A DNA stretch of 64,000 nt from Massilia phosphatilytica (GTDB lineage: Bacteria; Pseudomonadota; Gammaproteobacteria; Burkholderiales; Burkholderiaceae_D): positions 248,001-312,000 of the forward strand of contig NZ_PUIP01000001.1 in assembly GCF_002968015.1 (NCBI RefSeq). Reading direction: 5' to 3'. Shown here piece by piece: positions 1-11,361 of this stretch. A program made the translations under genes and the position numbers. Position 1 is the first letter of the stretch, and each line of letters begins with the position of its first letter. The notes below the pieces were generated by a model, which worked only from the letters and a program-made list of their open reading frames with translations, ran no database searches and was not told the DNA's origin.

Positions 1-1223
1 CCGCGCAGGAGGCGGACAGCTTCCTGTACAACGGCCTGTGGACGGCCTACACGGCCGAAGTCGAAAAGGCGCGCAAGCTGCCGGCGGGCGCCATCGCCAA
101 AGGCATCGACGAGCTGCCGCAGCGCCTGCAGGCGGCCAACGGCAACGCGGCCAAGGTCGCGCTGGACTGGAAGCTGATCGACGGCGTCAAGACCCGCGAT
201 GAAGTGCGCGACCTGTTCGTCAAGCGCGGCGCGTACGACGACCGCATCAAGAGCTTCCGCCAGGTGAGCTTCGGCGACTACGTGGCGCGCCATCCGGACA
301 AGCCGTTCGGCGACGCGGTGGCCGTCGTCGTCGCGGCCGGCGACATCACGGAAGGCACGGGCGGTCCCGGCATGGTCGGCGGCATCTCGACGGCGAACCT
401 GATCCGCAGCGTGCGCGAGGACAAGTCCGTGAAGGCCGTCGTCCTGCGCGTCAATTCGCCGGGCGGCAGCGCCTACGGTTCGGAACTGATCCGGCGCGAG
501 CTGGAACTGACGCGCGCGGCCGGCAAGCCCGTCGTCGTGTCGATGGGCGACGTGGCCGCGTCGGGCGGCTACTGGATCTCGATGGCGGCCGATGAAGTCA
601 TTGCCGACCCGTCCACCGTCACCGGTTCGATCGGCGTGTTCGCCATCCTGCCGACCGCGGACAAGGTCGTCGATAAACTCGGCATCCACACGGCCGGCGT
701 GACGACGACGTGGCTCGCGGACGCCTACAACCCGCTGCGCCCGCTCGATCCGCGTTTCGGCCAGCTGATCCAGTCCGCCATCAACCACGTGTACGACGAG
801 TTCACGACCAAGGCCGCCATCGCCCGCAAGACGACGCCGGCCAAAATTGATGAAGTGGGCCAGGGCCGCGTGTGGACGGGTACGCAGGCGAAGGAACGCG
901 GGCTCGTCGACCGCCTGGGCAGCTACGGCGACGCGCTGCGTTCGGCCGCCAAGCGCGCCAACCTGGGCGACGATTTCCGCGTCACCTATGCCGAGCAGCC
1001 GACCACGCTGGCCGAGCGCGTACTGGAGCGCATGGGCCTGTCGGACGCGCAGGTCCTGAACGTGCAGGTGAAGCTGGGCCTGCTGCCGGTCGACCTCGGC
1101 GCGGCCGCGCTGGGCGGCAACGCGACGGCAGGCATCGCCCGGGACCTGGGCTGGCTGGCGGCCGTCGCCGACCGCAAGCAACCGTTCGCAGCGGTCACGC
1201 ACTGCCTGTGCGCGGTGCCCTGA
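1..1223 (+). CDS. sppA: Signal peptide peptidase SppA (67 kDa type), C-terminal part
   Basis: This is the 3' part of a long-form SppA, an inner-membrane serine protease that degrades cleaved signal peptides in the periplasm. The gene is open from base 3 and begins before the window, so its start is not visible. The catalytic-serine motif ASGGYWIS lies near bases 557-582, preceded by LRVNSPGGSA, which is typical of the S49 fold. The visible part covers the end of the N-terminal half and the whole C-terminal S49 domain, as expected for the tandem-domain form. The partner lysine of the dyad should lie upstream of the window. The gene ends just before a strong hairpin terminator and looks monocistronic at its 3' side. 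The identification is firm; the full length is unknown. Confidence 0.93.
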   Translation, partial: AQEADSFLYNGLWTAYTAEVEKARKLPAGAIAKGIDELPQRLQAANGNAAKVALDWKLIDGVKTRDEVRDLFVKRGAYDDRIKSFRQVSFGDYVARHPDKPFGDAVAVVVAAGDITEGTGGPGMVGGISTANLIRSVREDKSVKAVVLRVNSPGGSAYGSELIRRELELTRAAGKPVVVSMGDVAASGGYWISMAADEVIADPSTVTGSIGVFAILPTADKVVDKLGIHTAGVTTTWLADAYNPLRPLDPRFGQLIQSAINHVYDEFTTKAAIARKTTPAKIDEVGQGRVWTGTQAKERGLVDRLGSYGDALRSAAKRANLGDDFRVTYAEQPTTLAERVLERMGLSDAQVLNVQVKLGLLPVDLGAAALGGNATAGIARDLGWLAAVADRKQPFAAVTHCLCAVP

Positions 1224-1282
1224 ACCTTTCCGGAGCGTTAATCTTTGTAACAGCGTGTAGTCAGGCAACCATACGCAGCAAC

Positions 1283-1318
1283 ACGGGCGTGGGAATCTTC
1301 CCACGCCCGTTTTGTTTT
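1283..1318 (+). terminator. Rho-independent terminator after sppA
   Basis: A perfect 13-bp inverted repeat, ACGGGCGTGGGAA and TTCCCACGCCCGT with a 2-nt loop, is followed by TTTTGTTTT. It lies about 60 bases after the sppA stop and separates sppA from the efflux operon. Confidence 0.93.
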
Positions 1319-1512
1319 GATCTCCCCCGATGTGGGAGGCTTCTGTGTAAATCCATGTAAAGGGGGCAAATATCCGTGCCTGACAGGAGGCCCGATCAGC
1401 GGGCTGAACGATTCGCTGTCCGTACGTTACGAAACATAAGGTCCCCCATGGGCGTGCTACATTCAAGGGAACTTTTATTGTGCTTTTGAACACTCGGCCA
1501 CCAGGGATCAGC

Positions 1513-2874
1513 ATGGATTCGACCGTCACACCCGATAAGAATAAAACCCCGACCCAACCCAGGCGCTCGCGCCGCATCCGCATCATCGGGACCATCGTCG
1601 CCATCGTCGCGATGGGCGGCCTGGGCTGGCTGGCCTGGCACCTCGTGCACCAGCAGCCTCAGGGTGCGCCCGGCGGTGCGCGCGGGCAGGGCGCAGGCGG
1701 ACCGGGCGCCGGTCGAGGCGGTCCGGGCGGCGGGCGTGGTGCGCCGGCGACGACGGTCGGCGTCGGCAAGGCCGAGCGGGCCGACATCCCGATCGTGCTG
1801 GACGCCCTCGGCACCGTGACCCCGGCGGCCGTCGCCACCGTGCGGCCGCAGATCGGCGGCGTGCTGCAAAAGATCCTGTTCACGGAAGGCCAGCTCGTCA
1901 AGCAAGGCCAGGTGCTCGCGACGATCGACCCGCGCCCGGCGCAGATGGCGCTGCTGCAGGCGACGGGCCAGCGCCAGCGCGACGAAGCGCAGCTGGAAAC
2001 GGCGAAGGTCACGCTGGGGCGTTACCAGACACTGCTCCAGCAGGACTCGATCGCGCGCCAGGACGTGGACACGCAGGCGGCCCTGGTGAAGCAGCTGCAG
2101 GGCGCCGTCACGACCGACAAGGCAGCCGAAGGCATTGCGCAGATCAACCTCGGCTACACGCAGGTGCGCGCGCCGATCGCCGGCCGCGTGGGCCTGCGCA
2201 CGGTGGACATCGGCAACCTCGTGGCCAGCAGCGACGCCAACGGCATCGCCGTCATCACCCAGCAATCGCCGATCGACGTCGAATTCGCCGTGCCGCAGGA
2301 CCACCTGCCTGCGATCCAGGGGCGCATCAACGCGAACGCCACGCTGCCCGCGACGGCACTGGACCGCACCCGCACGCGCGAGCTGGCGCAGGGCCGCTTC
2401 ATGGCGCTGGACAACCAGGTCGACACGCAGACCGGCACCGTCAAGGCCAAGGCCCGTTTCGGCAACGAGGCCTCGGCACTGTTCCCCAACCAGTTCGTGA
2501 ACGTCCGCTTGCAGGTGAACGTCATCAAGAACGCGATCACGGTGCCGGTGACGGCGCTGCGCCACGGCGCGGGCGGCGACTATGTCTACGTGCTGGATCC
2601 GCAGACCCATACCGTGGCGCTGACGAACGTGAAGCGGGGCGAGGAAGACGCGGAGCGTGTCGAGATCACGAGCGGCCTGAAAGGCGGCGAGACGGTCATC
2701 ACGGAAGGCGCCGACCGCCTCAAGGATGGCGCCAAGGTGACCTTGCCGGGCGACCGTCCGGCGCGCGGGCCGGGCGGACAGGCCGGCGCCGCGGGCGCGC
2801 AGGGACAGGCAGGCCAGGATGGTGCCCAGCGCCAGCACCGCCGTCGCCAGCAGCAGGAAGGGGCCGCGCAATGA
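1513..2874 (+). CDS. mdtA: RND efflux periplasmic adaptor, MdtA type
   Basis: This is the membrane-fusion protein of a tripartite RND drug exporter. It should link the inner-membrane pumps encoded downstream to the outer-membrane channel. The ATG at 1513 is preferred over a GTG at 1480 because AGGGA sits about 6 bases upstream. After a short cytoplasmic tail there is one membrane anchor (roughly residues 18-38), then a Gly/Pro/Gln-rich linker. The lipoyl-type segment [12 protein letters not shown] and the matching [13 protein letters not shown] flank a coiled-coil hairpin, followed by beta-barrel and membrane-proximal domains. The C-terminus is a second low-complexity Gly/Gln/Ala tail. It is the first gene of mdtA-mdtB-mdtC-channel. 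The assignment to the MdtA subgroup rests on the two adjacent pump genes. Confidence 0.93.
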   Translation: MDSTVTPDKNKTPTQPRRSRRIRIIGTIVAIVAMGGLGWLAWHLVHQQPQGAPGGARGQGAGGPGAGRGGPGGGRGAPATTVGVGKAERADIPIVLDALGTVTPAAVATVRPQIGGVLQKILFTEGQLVKQGQVLATIDPRPAQMALLQATGQRQRDEAQLETAKVTLGRYQTLLQQDSIARQDVDTQAALVKQLQGAVTTDKAAEGIAQINLGYTQVRAPIAGRVGLRTVDIGNLVASSDANGIAVITQQSPIDVEFAVPQDHLPAIQGRINANATLPATALDRTRTRELAQGRFMALDNQVDTQTGTVKAKARFGNEASALFPNQFVNVRLQVNVIKNAITVPVTALRHGAGGDYVYVLDPQTHTVALTNVKRGEEDAERVEITSGLKGGETVITEGADRLKDGAKVTLPGDRPARGPGGQAGAAGAQGQAGQDGAQRQHRRRQQQEGAAQ

Positions 2875-2884
2875 GGAAGGCCGC

Positions 2885-5800
2885 ATGAGTCCCTCCGCCC
2901 CCTTCATCCGCCGCCCCGTCGCCACGTCGCTCCTGATGCTGGCGATTGTGCTGGCGGGCCTCGTCGGCTATAAATTCCTGCCGCTGTCGGCGCTGCCGCA
3001 GGTCGACTTCCCGACCATCCAGGTGCAGACGCTGTACCCGGGCGCGAGCCCGGAAGTGATGGCGCGCACCGTGACGGCGCCGCTGGAACGCCAGTTCGGC
3101 CAGATGTCGGGCCTGGCGCGCATGAGTTCCAACAGCGCGGCCGGCGTCTCCGTGATCACCCTGCAGTTCACGCTGGGCCAGACGCTCGACGTGGCCGAAC
3201 AGGAAGTGCAGGCCGCGATCAACGCGGGCGGCTCGCTGCTGCCGACCGATTTGCCGGCGCCGCCGGTGTACGCCAAGGTCAACCCGGCCGATGCACCGGT
3301 GCTGACGCTCGCCATCACGTCCGACTCGATGCCGCTGACGGAGGTGCAGAACCTCGTCAACACGCGCCTCGCGCTGAAGATCAGCCAGGTGACGGGCGTG
3401 GGTCTCGTCACCCTGCAGGGTGGCCAGCGCCCGGCCGTGCGCATCCAGGCCAATACCGAGGCACTTGCCGCCAACGGCCTCGGTCTCGACACGCTGCGCA
3501 CCGCGATCACGAACGCGAACGCCAACAGCGCCAAGGGCAGCTTCGACGGTCCGCTGCGCGCGTACACCATCAACGCCAACGACCAGCTGGTGACGGTGCC
3601 CGACTACACGAACCTGATCGTCTCGTACCGCAACGGCGCGCCCGTGCGCCTGGGCGACGTGGCGAAGGTCGTCGACAGCGCGGAAAACGTCAAGCTGGGC
3701 GCGTGGGCGAACATGAAGCCGGCGATCATCCTGAACGTGCAGCGCCAGCCGGGCGCGAACGTGATCGCCACCGTGGACGCCATCAAGCAGCGCCTGCCCG
3801 AGCTGCAGGCCAGCCTGCCGCAGAGCATCCACATGGACGTGCTGTCGGACCGCACGAACGGCATCCGCGCTTCCGTCGAACACGTGCAGATCGAGCTCGT
3901 ACTGGCCGTCATCCTCGTCGTGCTCGTGATCTTCGCGTTCCTGCACAGCGTGCGCGCCACCGTCATCGCCAGCCTCGCGGTGCCGATCTCGCTCGTCGGC
4001 ACGTTCGGCGTGATGTATTTGCTCGGCTACAGCCTGAACAACCTGTCGCTGATGGCGCTGACCATCGCGACCGGCTTCGTGGTCGACGACGCCATCGTCA
4101 TGATCGAGAACATCTCGCGCTACATCGAGGAAGGCGAACGGCCGATGGATGCCGCGCTGAAGGGCGCCACGCAGATCGGCTTCACCATCATTTCCCTGAC
4201 CGTGTCGCTGATCGCCGTGCTGATCCCGCTGCTGTTCATGGGCGACGTCGTGGGCCGGCTGTTCCGCGAATTCGCCGTGTCGCTCGCCATCACGATCCTG
4301 ATCTCGGCCGTCGTGTCGCTGACACTCGTGCCGATGATGTCAGCCCGCTGGTTCAAGCAGCACGACAAGGCCCATGAAACGGCATTCGCGCGCAAGTTCC
4401 AGTCTTTCTTCGACTGGACCGTGGGCCACTACGACCGCGGCCTGAACTGGGTGCTGGCCCGCCAGGGCCTCACGCTGATCGTCGCGCTGGGAACGCTCGT
4501 GCTGACGGCGATCCTGTGGACGTTCATCCCGAAAAGCCTGTTCCCCACGCAGGACACGGGCCAGCTGCAGGCGCGCGTGGAAGCGCGCCAGGCGATCTCG
4601 TACAGTTCGATGGCCGGGATGCAGCAGGCCGCCGCGCGCGAGATCCTGGCCGACCCGGACGTGGAATCGCTCGCGTCGACGGTGGGCGTGGATGCCGCCA
4701 ACAACACGATGCTCCACACGGGCACCATGCTGATCAACCTGAAGGCGAAGCACGGCGACCAGCAGGACATCATGAACCGCCTGCGTGCGCGCGTGGCGCA
4801 GAACGTGGCCGGCGTTACCCTGTACCTGCAGCCGACGCAGGACCTCACGATCGACGCCGAGACGGGGCCGACGCAATACCGCCTGTCGATCGAGGGCGCG
4901 GACACGAAGACGGTGACGGAGTGGGCCAAGAAGATGGTCGACGCGATGGCGCGCCGCAAGGAGCTGGCCAACGTCGTCACGGACGCCGGCGCCACCGGCG
5001 CGGCCGCCTACGTCAACATCGACCGCGACAGCGCGTCGCGCCTGTCCGTGACGGCGTCCAACGTCGACGATGCGTTGTACAGCGCGTTCGGCCAGCGCAT
5101 CGTGTCGACCATCTTCACGGAGACGAACCAGTACCGCGTGATCCTGGAAGCGCAGCAGGACGACAAGATGTCGCTCGACGCGCTCGCCGACCTGCAGCTG
5201 CGCACGGGCTCCGGTTCGCCGACGCCGCTGTCCGCCATCGCCTCGATCACGGAGCAGGCCGCGCCGCTGCAGATCACGCACGTGGCGCAGTACCCGGCGA
5301 CGACGATCGGCTTCGACACGGCATCCGGCGTCAAGCTGGGCACCGCGGTCGCCGCCATCAAGGACGTCGCCCGGGAGATCAACCTGCCGGGTTCCGTGAC
5401 CATGACCTTCCTCGGCGCGTCCGGCGCATACCAGGCGTCGCTGTCGAACCAGCTGTGGCTGATCCTCGCGGCCGTCGTCTGCGTGTACATCGTGCTGGGC
5501 GTGCTGTACGAGAGCTACATCCACCCGCTGACGATCCTCTCGACCCTGCCGTCGGCCGGCGTCGGCGCGCTGCTGGCGCTGGGCATCACGGGGCAGGGCC
5601 TCGGCGTCATCGGCATCATCGGCATCATCCTGCTCATTGGTATCGTGAAGAAGAACGCGATCATGATGATCGACTTCGCCATCGAGGCCGAGCGCGACGA
5701 GGGCAAGGACCCGCGCACGGCGATTCACCAGGCCGCGATGCTGCGCTTCCGCCCCATCATCATGACGACGCTGGCTGCGCTGTTCGCCGCCATCCCGCTG

Positions 5801-6001
5801 ATGCTCGGCTGGGGCGAGGGCGCCGAGCTGCGCCGCCCGCTGGGCCTCGCGATCTTCGGCGGCCTGATCGTCAGCCAGCTGCTCACGCTGTTCACGACGC
5901 CCGTCATCTACCTCGCGTTCGACCGCCTGGCGCGGCGCTGGAGCGGCGCTGAACCAGCCAAACCCGGCGGCGCGGTCAAACCCGGCGGGGCCGGCGCATG
6001 A
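2885..6001 (+). CDS. mdtB: RND multidrug efflux pump subunit, MdtB type
   Basis: This inner-membrane proton/drug antiporter is about 1038 residues, the normal RND length. The start at 2885 ([17 protein letters not shown]) is 10 bases after the mdtA stop; an in-frame upstream start at 2819 would overlap mdtA and lacks the family N-terminus. The TM4 proton-relay motif [14 protein letters not shown] carries the two adjacent aspartates, and [14 protein letters not shown] with [11 protein letters not shown] marks TM10-11. Twelve membrane segments and two large periplasmic loops can be inferred. In MdtABC systems two different pump subunits form one mixed trimer, which fits the second pump gene overlapping by ATGA. 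Substrates cannot be read from the sequence. Confidence 0.94.
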   Translation: MSPSAPFIRRPVATSLLMLAIVLAGLVGYKFLPLSALPQVDFPTIQVQTLYPGASPEVMARTVTAPLERQFGQMSGLARMSSNSAAGVSVITLQFTLGQTLDVAEQEVQAAINAGGSLLPTDLPAPPVYAKVNPADAPVLTLAITSDSMPLTEVQNLVNTRLALKISQVTGVGLVTLQGGQRPAVRIQANTEALAANGLGLDTLRTAITNANANSAKGSFDGPLRAYTINANDQLVTVPDYTNLIVSYRNGAPVRLGDVAKVVDSAENVKLGAWANMKPAIILNVQRQPGANVIATVDAIKQRLPELQASLPQSIHMDVLSDRTNGIRASVEHVQIELVLAVILVVLVIFAFLHSVRATVIASLAVPISLVGTFGVMYLLGYSLNNLSLMALTIATGFVVDDAIVMIENISRYIEEGERPMDAALKGATQIGFTIISLTVSLIAVLIPLLFMGDVVGRLFREFAVSLAITILISAVVSLTLVPMMSARWFKQHDKAHETAFARKFQSFFDWTVGHYDRGLNWVLARQGLTLIVALGTLVLTAILWTFIPKSLFPTQDTGQLQARVEARQAISYSSMAGMQQAAAREILADPDVESLASTVGVDAANNTMLHTGTMLINLKAKHGDQQDIMNRLRARVAQNVAGVTLYLQPTQDLTIDAETGPTQYRLSIEGADTKTVTEWAKKMVDAMARRKELANVVTDAGATGAAAYVNIDRDSASRLSVTASNVDDALYSAFGQRIVSTIFTETNQYRVILEAQQDDKMSLDALADLQLRTGSGSPTPLSAIASITEQAAPLQITHVAQYPATTIGFDTASGVKLGTAVAAIKDVAREINLPGSVTMTFLGASGAYQASLSNQLWLILAAVVCVYIVLGVLYESYIHPLTILSTLPSAGVGALLALGITGQGLGVIGIIGIILLIGIVKKNAIMMIDFAIEAERDEGKDPRTAIHQAAMLRFRPIIMTTLAALFAAIPLMLGWGEGAELRRPLGLAIFGGLIVSQLLTLFTTPVIYLAFDRLARRWSGAEPAKPGGAVKPGGAGA

Positions 6002-9000
6002 GTCTCTCGCAGCCGTTCATCAAGCGCCCCATCGCGACGGTGCTGCTGACCATCGGCATCGCGCTCGCGGGCATCGGCGCGTTCTTCGTGCTGCCCGTGT
6101 CGCCGCTGCCACAGGTCGACTTCCCGGCGATCTCCGTATCGGCGAACCTGCCGGGCGGCAGTCCGGACACGATGGCGACGTCGGTGGCGACACCGCTGGA
6201 ACGGCGCCTCGGCGTCATCGCGGGCGTCAACGAGATCACGTCCAGCAGCGGCAACGGCTCCACCCGCATCAACCTGCAATTCGACCTGACGCGCCAGATC
6301 GATTCCGCCGCGCGCGAAGTGCAGGCCGCGATCAACGCGGCGCGCGCCGACCTGCCGTCGACCTTGCGCAGCAATCCGACGTACCGCAAGGCCAATCCGG
6401 CCGACGCCCCCGTCATCATCCTGGCGCTGACGTCGAAGACGCGCAGCCCAGGGCAGATCTACGACGAGGTGTCGAACGTCGTGCAGCAAAAGCTCGCGCA
6501 GGTGAAGGGCGTGGGCGACGTGGAGCTCGGCGGCGGCTCGCTGCCCGCGGTGCGCGTCGACCTGAATCCGTACCAGTTGAACCAGTACGGCCTGTCGACC
6601 GAGGACGTGCGCGCCGCCATCCAGGCGACCAACGCCAACCGGCCGAAGGGCGCGCTGGAAGGGCAGGGCATGCGCCTGCAGATCTATTCGCAGGCGAACA
6701 CGCCGACCAATGGACGTACGGCGGCCGACTACAAGGGCCTCGTCGTCGCCTGGCGCAACGGTTCCGCGATCCGGCTGCAGGACGTGGCCGACGTCAAGGA
6801 TGGCGTCGAGGACATCCACACGCTGGGCCTGTTCAACGGCGAGCCCGCCGTGATCGTACTGGTGACGAGCCAGCCGGGCGCCAACGTCATCGAGACCGTG
6901 GACGGCGTGCGCGCGCTGCTGCCGCAGCTGCAGGCCCAGTTGCCGCAGGACGTGCACATGCAGGTCGCGTCGGACCGCACCAATTCCATCCGCGCGTCGC
7001 TGCACGAGATCGAGATGACATTGATGATCTCGATCCTGCTCGTCGTGCTCGTGGTCTCCGTGTTCCTGCGCAGCGTCCGCGCCACCGTCGTGCCGGCCGT
7101 GGCGACCGTCGTGTCGCTGCTGGGCACCTTCGGCGTGATGTACCTGCTGGGCTTTTCACTCAACAACCTGTCGCTGATGGCACTCACGGTGGCCACCGGC
7201 TTCGTCGTCGACGATGCCATCGTCGTGCTGGAAAACACGAGCCGCCACGTCGAGCAGGGCATGGACCGCATGAAGGCGGCGCTGCTGGGCGCGCAGGAAG
7301 TGGGCTTCACCGTGCTGTCCATCAGCCTGTCGCTCGTGGCCGTGTTCATCCCGCTGCTGTTCATGGGCGGCCAGGTGGGCCGGCTGTTCCGCGAATTCGC
7401 CGTCACCCTGTCGGCCGCCGTGATGATCTCGCTCGTGATCTCGCTGACCACGACGCCGATGCTGTGCGCGGTGCTGCTCAAGCCCGGCCAGAAGCTGCAC
7501 GACCACACGGGTCGCAGGCAGGGCCGCCTCGCGCGCTGGGCCGAGCGCGCTTTCGGCGGTGTGCTGAAGGCGTACGAGCACGCGCTCGACTGGGCGCTCG
7601 ACATGAAGCTGCTCGTGATGCTGATCCTCGTGTTCGTCATTGGCCTGAACGTGTACCTGTTCTCGGCGGCGCCGAAAGGCTTTTTCCCGCAGCAGGACAC
7701 GGGCCAGGTCAACGGCGGCCTGCGCGCCGACCAGAGCATCTCGTTCCAGGCCATGCAGGGCAAGCTGCGCCAGCTCGTGGGCATCATCAAGAGCGATCCC
7801 GCCGTGGACACCGTCGTCGGCTTCACGGGCGGTTCGCGCGCGGGCGGCGGCTTCATGTTCCTGAACCTGAAGCCGGTCGACCAGCGCGCCAAGGGCGAGA
7901 GCGGCCAGGCCGTGATCGCGCGGCTGCGCCCGAAGCTCGCGCGCGTGACGGGCGTGCAGCTGTTCCTGAATCCCGTGCAGGACTTGCGCATGGGCGGGCG
8001 CCAGTCCAACTCCACGTACCAGTACACGCTCAAGAGCGACAACCGCGCCGACCTCAAGGCATGGGCAACGAAGCTGGCCGATGCGATGAAGGGGCAGAAG
8101 GTGCTGACCGACGTCGACACCGACCAGGCGGACAACGGCGTCGAGACCTATGTCGACATCGACAAGCAGACCGCCGCGCGCCTCGGCATCAGCGCGAAGG
8201 ACATCGACAACGCGCTGTACGACGCGTTCGGCCAGCGCCAGGTCGCCAACATCTACGACGAGTTGAACCAGTACCACGTGATCATGGGCGTCGCGCAGCA
8301 GTATGCGCGCTCGCCGGCGGCGCTGGACGATGTCTACGTTCCTGCGAAGAACGCGGCAACGGCCACGACGACCGCCGGTACGCCCGCCGCGCCCGCGAAC
8401 CTGACGGCCGCGCGCGACCCGTCCGGCGGCTCGGCGCTGTCGTCCTCCGTCACCACGATGGTCCCGCTGTCCGCCATCGCGCATTTTGCCGAACGGGCGA
8501 CGCCGAGCTCCGTCAACCACCAGGACGGCGAACTGGCGACGACGATCTCGTTCAACCTCGCGCAGGGCGCGTCGTTGTCGGACGGGCAGCGGGCCGTTGC
8601 GCAGGCCGAGGCCGACATCGGCATGCCGACCAATGTGCGCGGCAGCTTCCAGGGCCAGGCGAAGCAGGCGCAGGAATCGAACCAGCAGCAGCCGCTGCTG
8701 ATCCTTGCCGCCATCGTCGTCATCTACATCGTCCTCGGCATCCTGTACGAAAGCCTCGTGCACCCGGTCACCGTGCTGTCGACATTGCCGTCGGCCGGCG
8801 TCGGCGCCGTGCTGGCGCTGCTGCTGTTCCACATGGAGTTTTCCATCATCGCGCTGATCGGCGTGTTCCTGCTGATCGGCATCGTGAAGAAGAACGCGAT
8901 CCTGATCATCGACTTCGCGCTGGAAGCGGAGCGCGCACGCGGACTCTCCGCCACGGAAGCGGTGCGCGAGGCGTGCCTGCTGCGCTTCCGCCCGATCCTG

Positions 9001-9243
9001 ATGACGACCCTCGCGGCGGCGCTGGGCGCGCTGCCGCTGGCGATCGGCTTCGGCGAAGGCTCCGAACTGCGCCAGCCGCTGGGTATCGCCATCATCGGCG
9101 GCCTGGTCGCGAGCCAGCTCCTGACGCTGCTCACCACGCCCGTCGTCTACGTCTACCTCGACAAGCTCCGCCGCCGCAACGCCGACGAGCATCACCTGGT
9201 CCGCCATCCGCTGGAGGACCAGCCCACGACTTCCCAGCCATGA
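5998..9243 (+). CDS. mdtC: RND multidrug efflux pump subunit, MdtC type
   Basis: This second RND pump subunit has 1081 residues, and its ATG overlaps the mdtB stop (ATGA). The proton-relay motif [14 protein letters not shown] and the later [18 protein letters not shown] are intact. It is about 40 residues longer than MdtB because of an Ala/Thr/Ser-rich insert in the second periplasmic loop (around residues 785-815, rich in [22 protein letters not shown] sequence). That insert is unusual for the family and is probably a surface linker. Translational coupling with mdtB and the downstream channel suggests fixed stoichiometry. The B versus C naming is by gene order. Confidence 0.93.
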   Translation: MSLSQPFIKRPIATVLLTIGIALAGIGAFFVLPVSPLPQVDFPAISVSANLPGGSPDTMATSVATPLERRLGVIAGVNEITSSSGNGSTRINLQFDLTRQIDSAAREVQAAINAARADLPSTLRSNPTYRKANPADAPVIILALTSKTRSPGQIYDEVSNVVQQKLAQVKGVGDVELGGGSLPAVRVDLNPYQLNQYGLSTEDVRAAIQATNANRPKGALEGQGMRLQIYSQANTPTNGRTAADYKGLVVAWRNGSAIRLQDVADVKDGVEDIHTLGLFNGEPAVIVLVTSQPGANVIETVDGVRALLPQLQAQLPQDVHMQVASDRTNSIRASLHEIEMTLMISILLVVLVVSVFLRSVRATVVPAVATVVSLLGTFGVMYLLGFSLNNLSLMALTVATGFVVDDAIVVLENTSRHVEQGMDRMKAALLGAQEVGFTVLSISLSLVAVFIPLLFMGGQVGRLFREFAVTLSAAVMISLVISLTTTPMLCAVLLKPGQKLHDHTGRRQGRLARWAERAFGGVLKAYEHALDWALDMKLLVMLILVFVIGLNVYLFSAAPKGFFPQQDTGQVNGGLRADQSISFQAMQGKLRQLVGIIKSDPAVDTVVGFTGGSRAGGGFMFLNLKPVDQRAKGESGQAVIARLRPKLARVTGVQLFLNPVQDLRMGGRQSNSTYQYTLKSDNRADLKAWATKLADAMKGQKVLTDVDTDQADNGVETYVDIDKQTAARLGISAKDIDNALYDAFGQRQVANIYDELNQYHVIMGVAQQYARSPAALDDVYVPAKNAATATTTAGTPAAPANLTAARDPSGGSALSSSVTTMVPLSAIAHFAERATPSSVNHQDGELATTISFNLAQGASLSDGQRAVAQAEADIGMPTNVRGSFQGQAKQAQESNQQQPLLILAAIVVIYIVLGILYESLVHPVTVLSTLPSAGVGAVLALLLFHMEFSIIALIGVFLLIGIVKKNAILIIDFALEAERARGLSATEAVREACLLRFRPILMTTLAAALGALPLAIGFGEGSELRQPLGIAIIGGLVASQLLTLLTTPVVYVYLDKLRRRNADEHHLVRHPLEDQPTTSQP

Positions 9244-10688
9244 ACCGAACCATGCGATCTACCTCCTTTCGCCCGTTGATCTCCGCCTTGCTCGGCGCCG
9301 CCGTGCTGTCCGGCTGCGCGCTCGCGCCCACGTACGAGCTGCCGGCGACGCCGCAGCCGGCCGCGTTCAAGGAGTTGAATGGATGGGCGCCCGCCGCGCC
9401 CGCGGACGCGCTCGATCGCGGCCCGTGGTGGACCCTGTTCAACGACCCCGTGCTCGACGGCCTGGTGCAGCAGGTCGAGGTCAGCAACCAGAACGTGGCG
9501 GCCGCCGTCGCGGCGTACAGCCAGGCACGCGCGCTCGTGGCGCAGCAGCGCGCGTCCTTGTTCCCGACCGTGACGCTGAACGGCGGCGCAAATCGCAACG
9601 GCAGCGGCGGCGGGTCGAACGACAACGGCAACAATAACGGGCGCACGTCCAACAGCTTCCGCCTGAACATCGGGTCGAGCTGGGAACCGGACGTGTGGGG
9701 CCGCCTGCGCGCGGGCATCTCCGCGGCGCAGGCCAATGCGCAGGCCAGCGCGGCCGACCTGGCGTCGGCGCGCCTGTCCGCGCAGGGCGAACTGGCAACG
9801 GATTATTTTTCGCTGCGTTCCGTCGACGCCCAGCGCGCGCTGCTGGCGACGACCATCGAAGGCTACCAGCGCGTGCTGAAGATCACGCAGAACCGCTTCG
9901 ACGTGGGCATCGTGCCGCACTCGGACGTCTACCAGGCCCAGACCCAGCTCGCCAGCGCGCAGAGCGACGACCTGACCCTGGCACGCCAGCGCGCGCAGCT
10001 GGAACACGCGATCGCGGTCCTCGTCGGCAAGGCGCCGGCCGACTTCGCGCTCGCGCCGGCGCCGTGGACGGTGACGGTGCCGGACGTGCCGGTCGGCGTG
10101 CCGTCCACGTTGCTGGAGCGCCGTCCCGACATCGCCGCGTCCGAACGCGCCGTGGCCGCGGCCAACGCGCAGATCGGCATCGTGCGCGCCGCCTACTTCC
10201 CGCAGATCGGCCTCACGGCATCGTACGGCCCGTCCGCCAGCGCCATCGGCGATCTGTTCAAGGCGTCGAGTGTCGCGTGGGCGCTGGGCCTGTCGGCCAC
10301 CGAGACGATCTTCAACGGCGGCGCCAACCGCGCCGCGGTGCAAGGGGCCGACGCGGCGCGCGCGCAGGCCGTCGCGCGCTACCGCCAGACGGTGCTGGAT
10401 GCCTTCGCCGACGTCGAGGACCAGCTGGCCGCCACGCGCGTGCTGGCGCAGCAGCAGGACTTGCAGCGCCAGGCATCGGCAGCGGCGGACAAGGTCGAGG
10501 AGCAGGTGCTGAACCGCTACAAGGCCGGCCAGGTGAGTTATTCGGAAGTGGTGCAGGCCCAGGTGACGGCATTGAACGCGCGCCGCGCGCTCGTCCAGAC
10601 CCAGGGCAACCGCCAGACGACGGCCGTGGCGCTGATCCAGTCGCTGGGCGGCGGCTGGCATGCCGGCCAGCTCACCGCGCAGGAGTAG
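9240..10688 (+). CDS. Outer-membrane efflux lipoprotein, NodT/OprM type
   Basis: This TolC-like channel protein of about 482 residues completes the tripartite exporter. The ATG overlaps the mdtC stop (ATGA). It has a lipoprotein signal with lipobox LSGC around residue 23 (GAAVLSGCALAP), then YELPATPQPAAFKEL and WWTLFNDPVLDGLVQQ, which are hallmarks of the NodT family. Two outer-membrane-efflux-protein repeats follow, including LLERRPDIAASERAVAAANAQIG written in part here as RRPDIAASE. A Gly/Asn-rich stretch after LNGGANRNGSGGG marks a loop. Having the channel in the same operon means the pump need not borrow TolC. Confidence 0.93.
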   Translation: MNRTMRSTSFRPLISALLGAAVLSGCALAPTYELPATPQPAAFKELNGWAPAAPADALDRGPWWTLFNDPVLDGLVQQVEVSNQNVAAAVAAYSQARALVAQQRASLFPTVTLNGGANRNGSGGGSNDNGNNNGRTSNSFRLNIGSSWEPDVWGRLRAGISAAQANAQASAADLASARLSAQGELATDYFSLRSVDAQRALLATTIEGYQRVLKITQNRFDVGIVPHSDVYQAQTQLASAQSDDLTLARQRAQLEHAIAVLVGKAPADFALAPAPWTVTVPDVPVGVPSTLLERRPDIAASERAVAAANAQIGIVRAAYFPQIGLTASYGPSASAIGDLFKASSVAWALGLSATETIFNGGANRAAVQGADAARAQAVARYRQTVLDAFADVEDQLAATRVLAQQQDLQRQASAAADKVEEQVLNRYKAGQVSYSEVVQAQVTALNARRALVQTQGNRQTTAVALIQSLGGGWHAGQLTAQE

Positions 10689-10692
10689 CGCC

Positions 10693-11082
10693 ATGCCCGC
10701 ATGGAGCGCCCTGTACCTGGCCGGCGACGTCGCGCTGTCGGCCTGGATGCTGCGCCACGGCTTCCGCCGCCGCGGCCGCGCGGCCCTCGTCGCGACGGCC
10801 GAACTGCTGGGCAGCGTCAGCCTCGCGCTGCCGGCGCTCGCCTACCTGGACGCGGACTTCGCCGCGCTGTTGAACGCGACCGCGCTGTGGGCGTTGTTCC
10901 TGATCGGGATGGTGGCGCTGGTGCTCACCAGCTGGCGCGACATCCGCGCGAGCCTCTCCGACCCGCGTACCGCGTGGCTGCCGCCACGCCGCCGCTGGCT
11001 CCTCACGGCGCTGGGCCCCGGGATGATGCTGGCCGCCGCGATGCCGGAGGTATGGTGGGGCGGACTGGCTCTCGCCAAATAA
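10693..11082 (+). CDS. Small hypothetical membrane protein
   Basis: This protein of about 129 residues follows the channel gene after 4 bases, so it is probably the last cistron of the efflux operon. The start at 10693 (MPAWSALYLAGDVALSAW) is chosen because the longer frame overlaps the preceding gene. Three or four hydrophobic segments are visible (about residues 5-20, 35-52, 60-80 and 105-122), separated by Arg-rich cytoplasmic loops such as RRRGR and PRRRW. No family is recognised and no catalytic motif is seen. A role as an accessory factor of the pump would be guesswork. Confidence 0.7.
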   Translation: MPAWSALYLAGDVALSAWMLRHGFRRRGRAALVATAELLGSVSLALPALAYLDADFAALLNATALWALFLIGMVALVLTSWRDIRASLSDPRTAWLPPRRRWLLTALGPGMMLAAAMPEVWWGGLALAK

Positions 11083-11086
11083 AACC

Positions 11087-11149
11087 GGGGTCAGACCCCA
11101 AGTTCTGGCAACGTCCTCCAAGACATTTCCAAAGGCTGGGGTCTGACCC
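11087..11149. repeat. GGGGTCAGACCCC repeat pair
   Basis: GGGGTCAGACCCC at 11087-11099 and GGGGTCTGACCC at 11138-11149 are inverted relative to each other around about 38 bases of unrelated sequence. The first copy is itself nearly palindromic. It begins just after the stop of the small membrane protein and may end the efflux transcript. Confidence 0.85.
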
Positions 11150-11166
11150 TGGTGTTAGCTCTTTTT

Positions 11167-11361
11167 AAATTCGGGGTCAGAGCACATTTCGCCGAAAATT
11201 CGGGGTCAGAGCACTTTTTGGCGCAAGTTCCCCTGAGAATCAATCATCGCCCGTCGCCGGGTTGCACGGCCGGATCGCGATTGCAGACATGTGCATTTTG
11301 CGCCAAAGCGAAATGTGCTCTGACCCCGAATTTCGCTAAAAATGTGCTCTGACCCCGAATT
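11167..11361. repeat. ATTCGGGGTCAGAGCAC repeat cluster (two direct, two inverted copies)
   Basis: Two copies of ATTCGGGGTCAGAGCAC on the + strand (within 11167-11220) face two copies on the - strand (within 11308-11361). The copies are joined by variants of TTTCGCCGAAA and TTTTTAGCGAAA, so the whole forms an inverted repeat with arms of about 53 bases and a loop of about 85 bases. This is a REP/BIME-like arrangement. The loop has no recognisable gene. The end of the cluster touches the stop codon of the leftward transporter gene at 11362. Confidence 0.88.

Noticed and set aside
7156..9207. Long antisense frames opposite mdtB and mdtC
   Set aside because: GC-rich codon bias produces long open frames on the opposite strand. 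Their translations are His/Arg/Asp-rich and have no domains.
11152..11352. A 66-codon open frame across the repeat cluster
   Set aside because: It is built almost entirely of repeat units read through (VRAHF, CALTPNF), which are typical spurious peptides from these elements.
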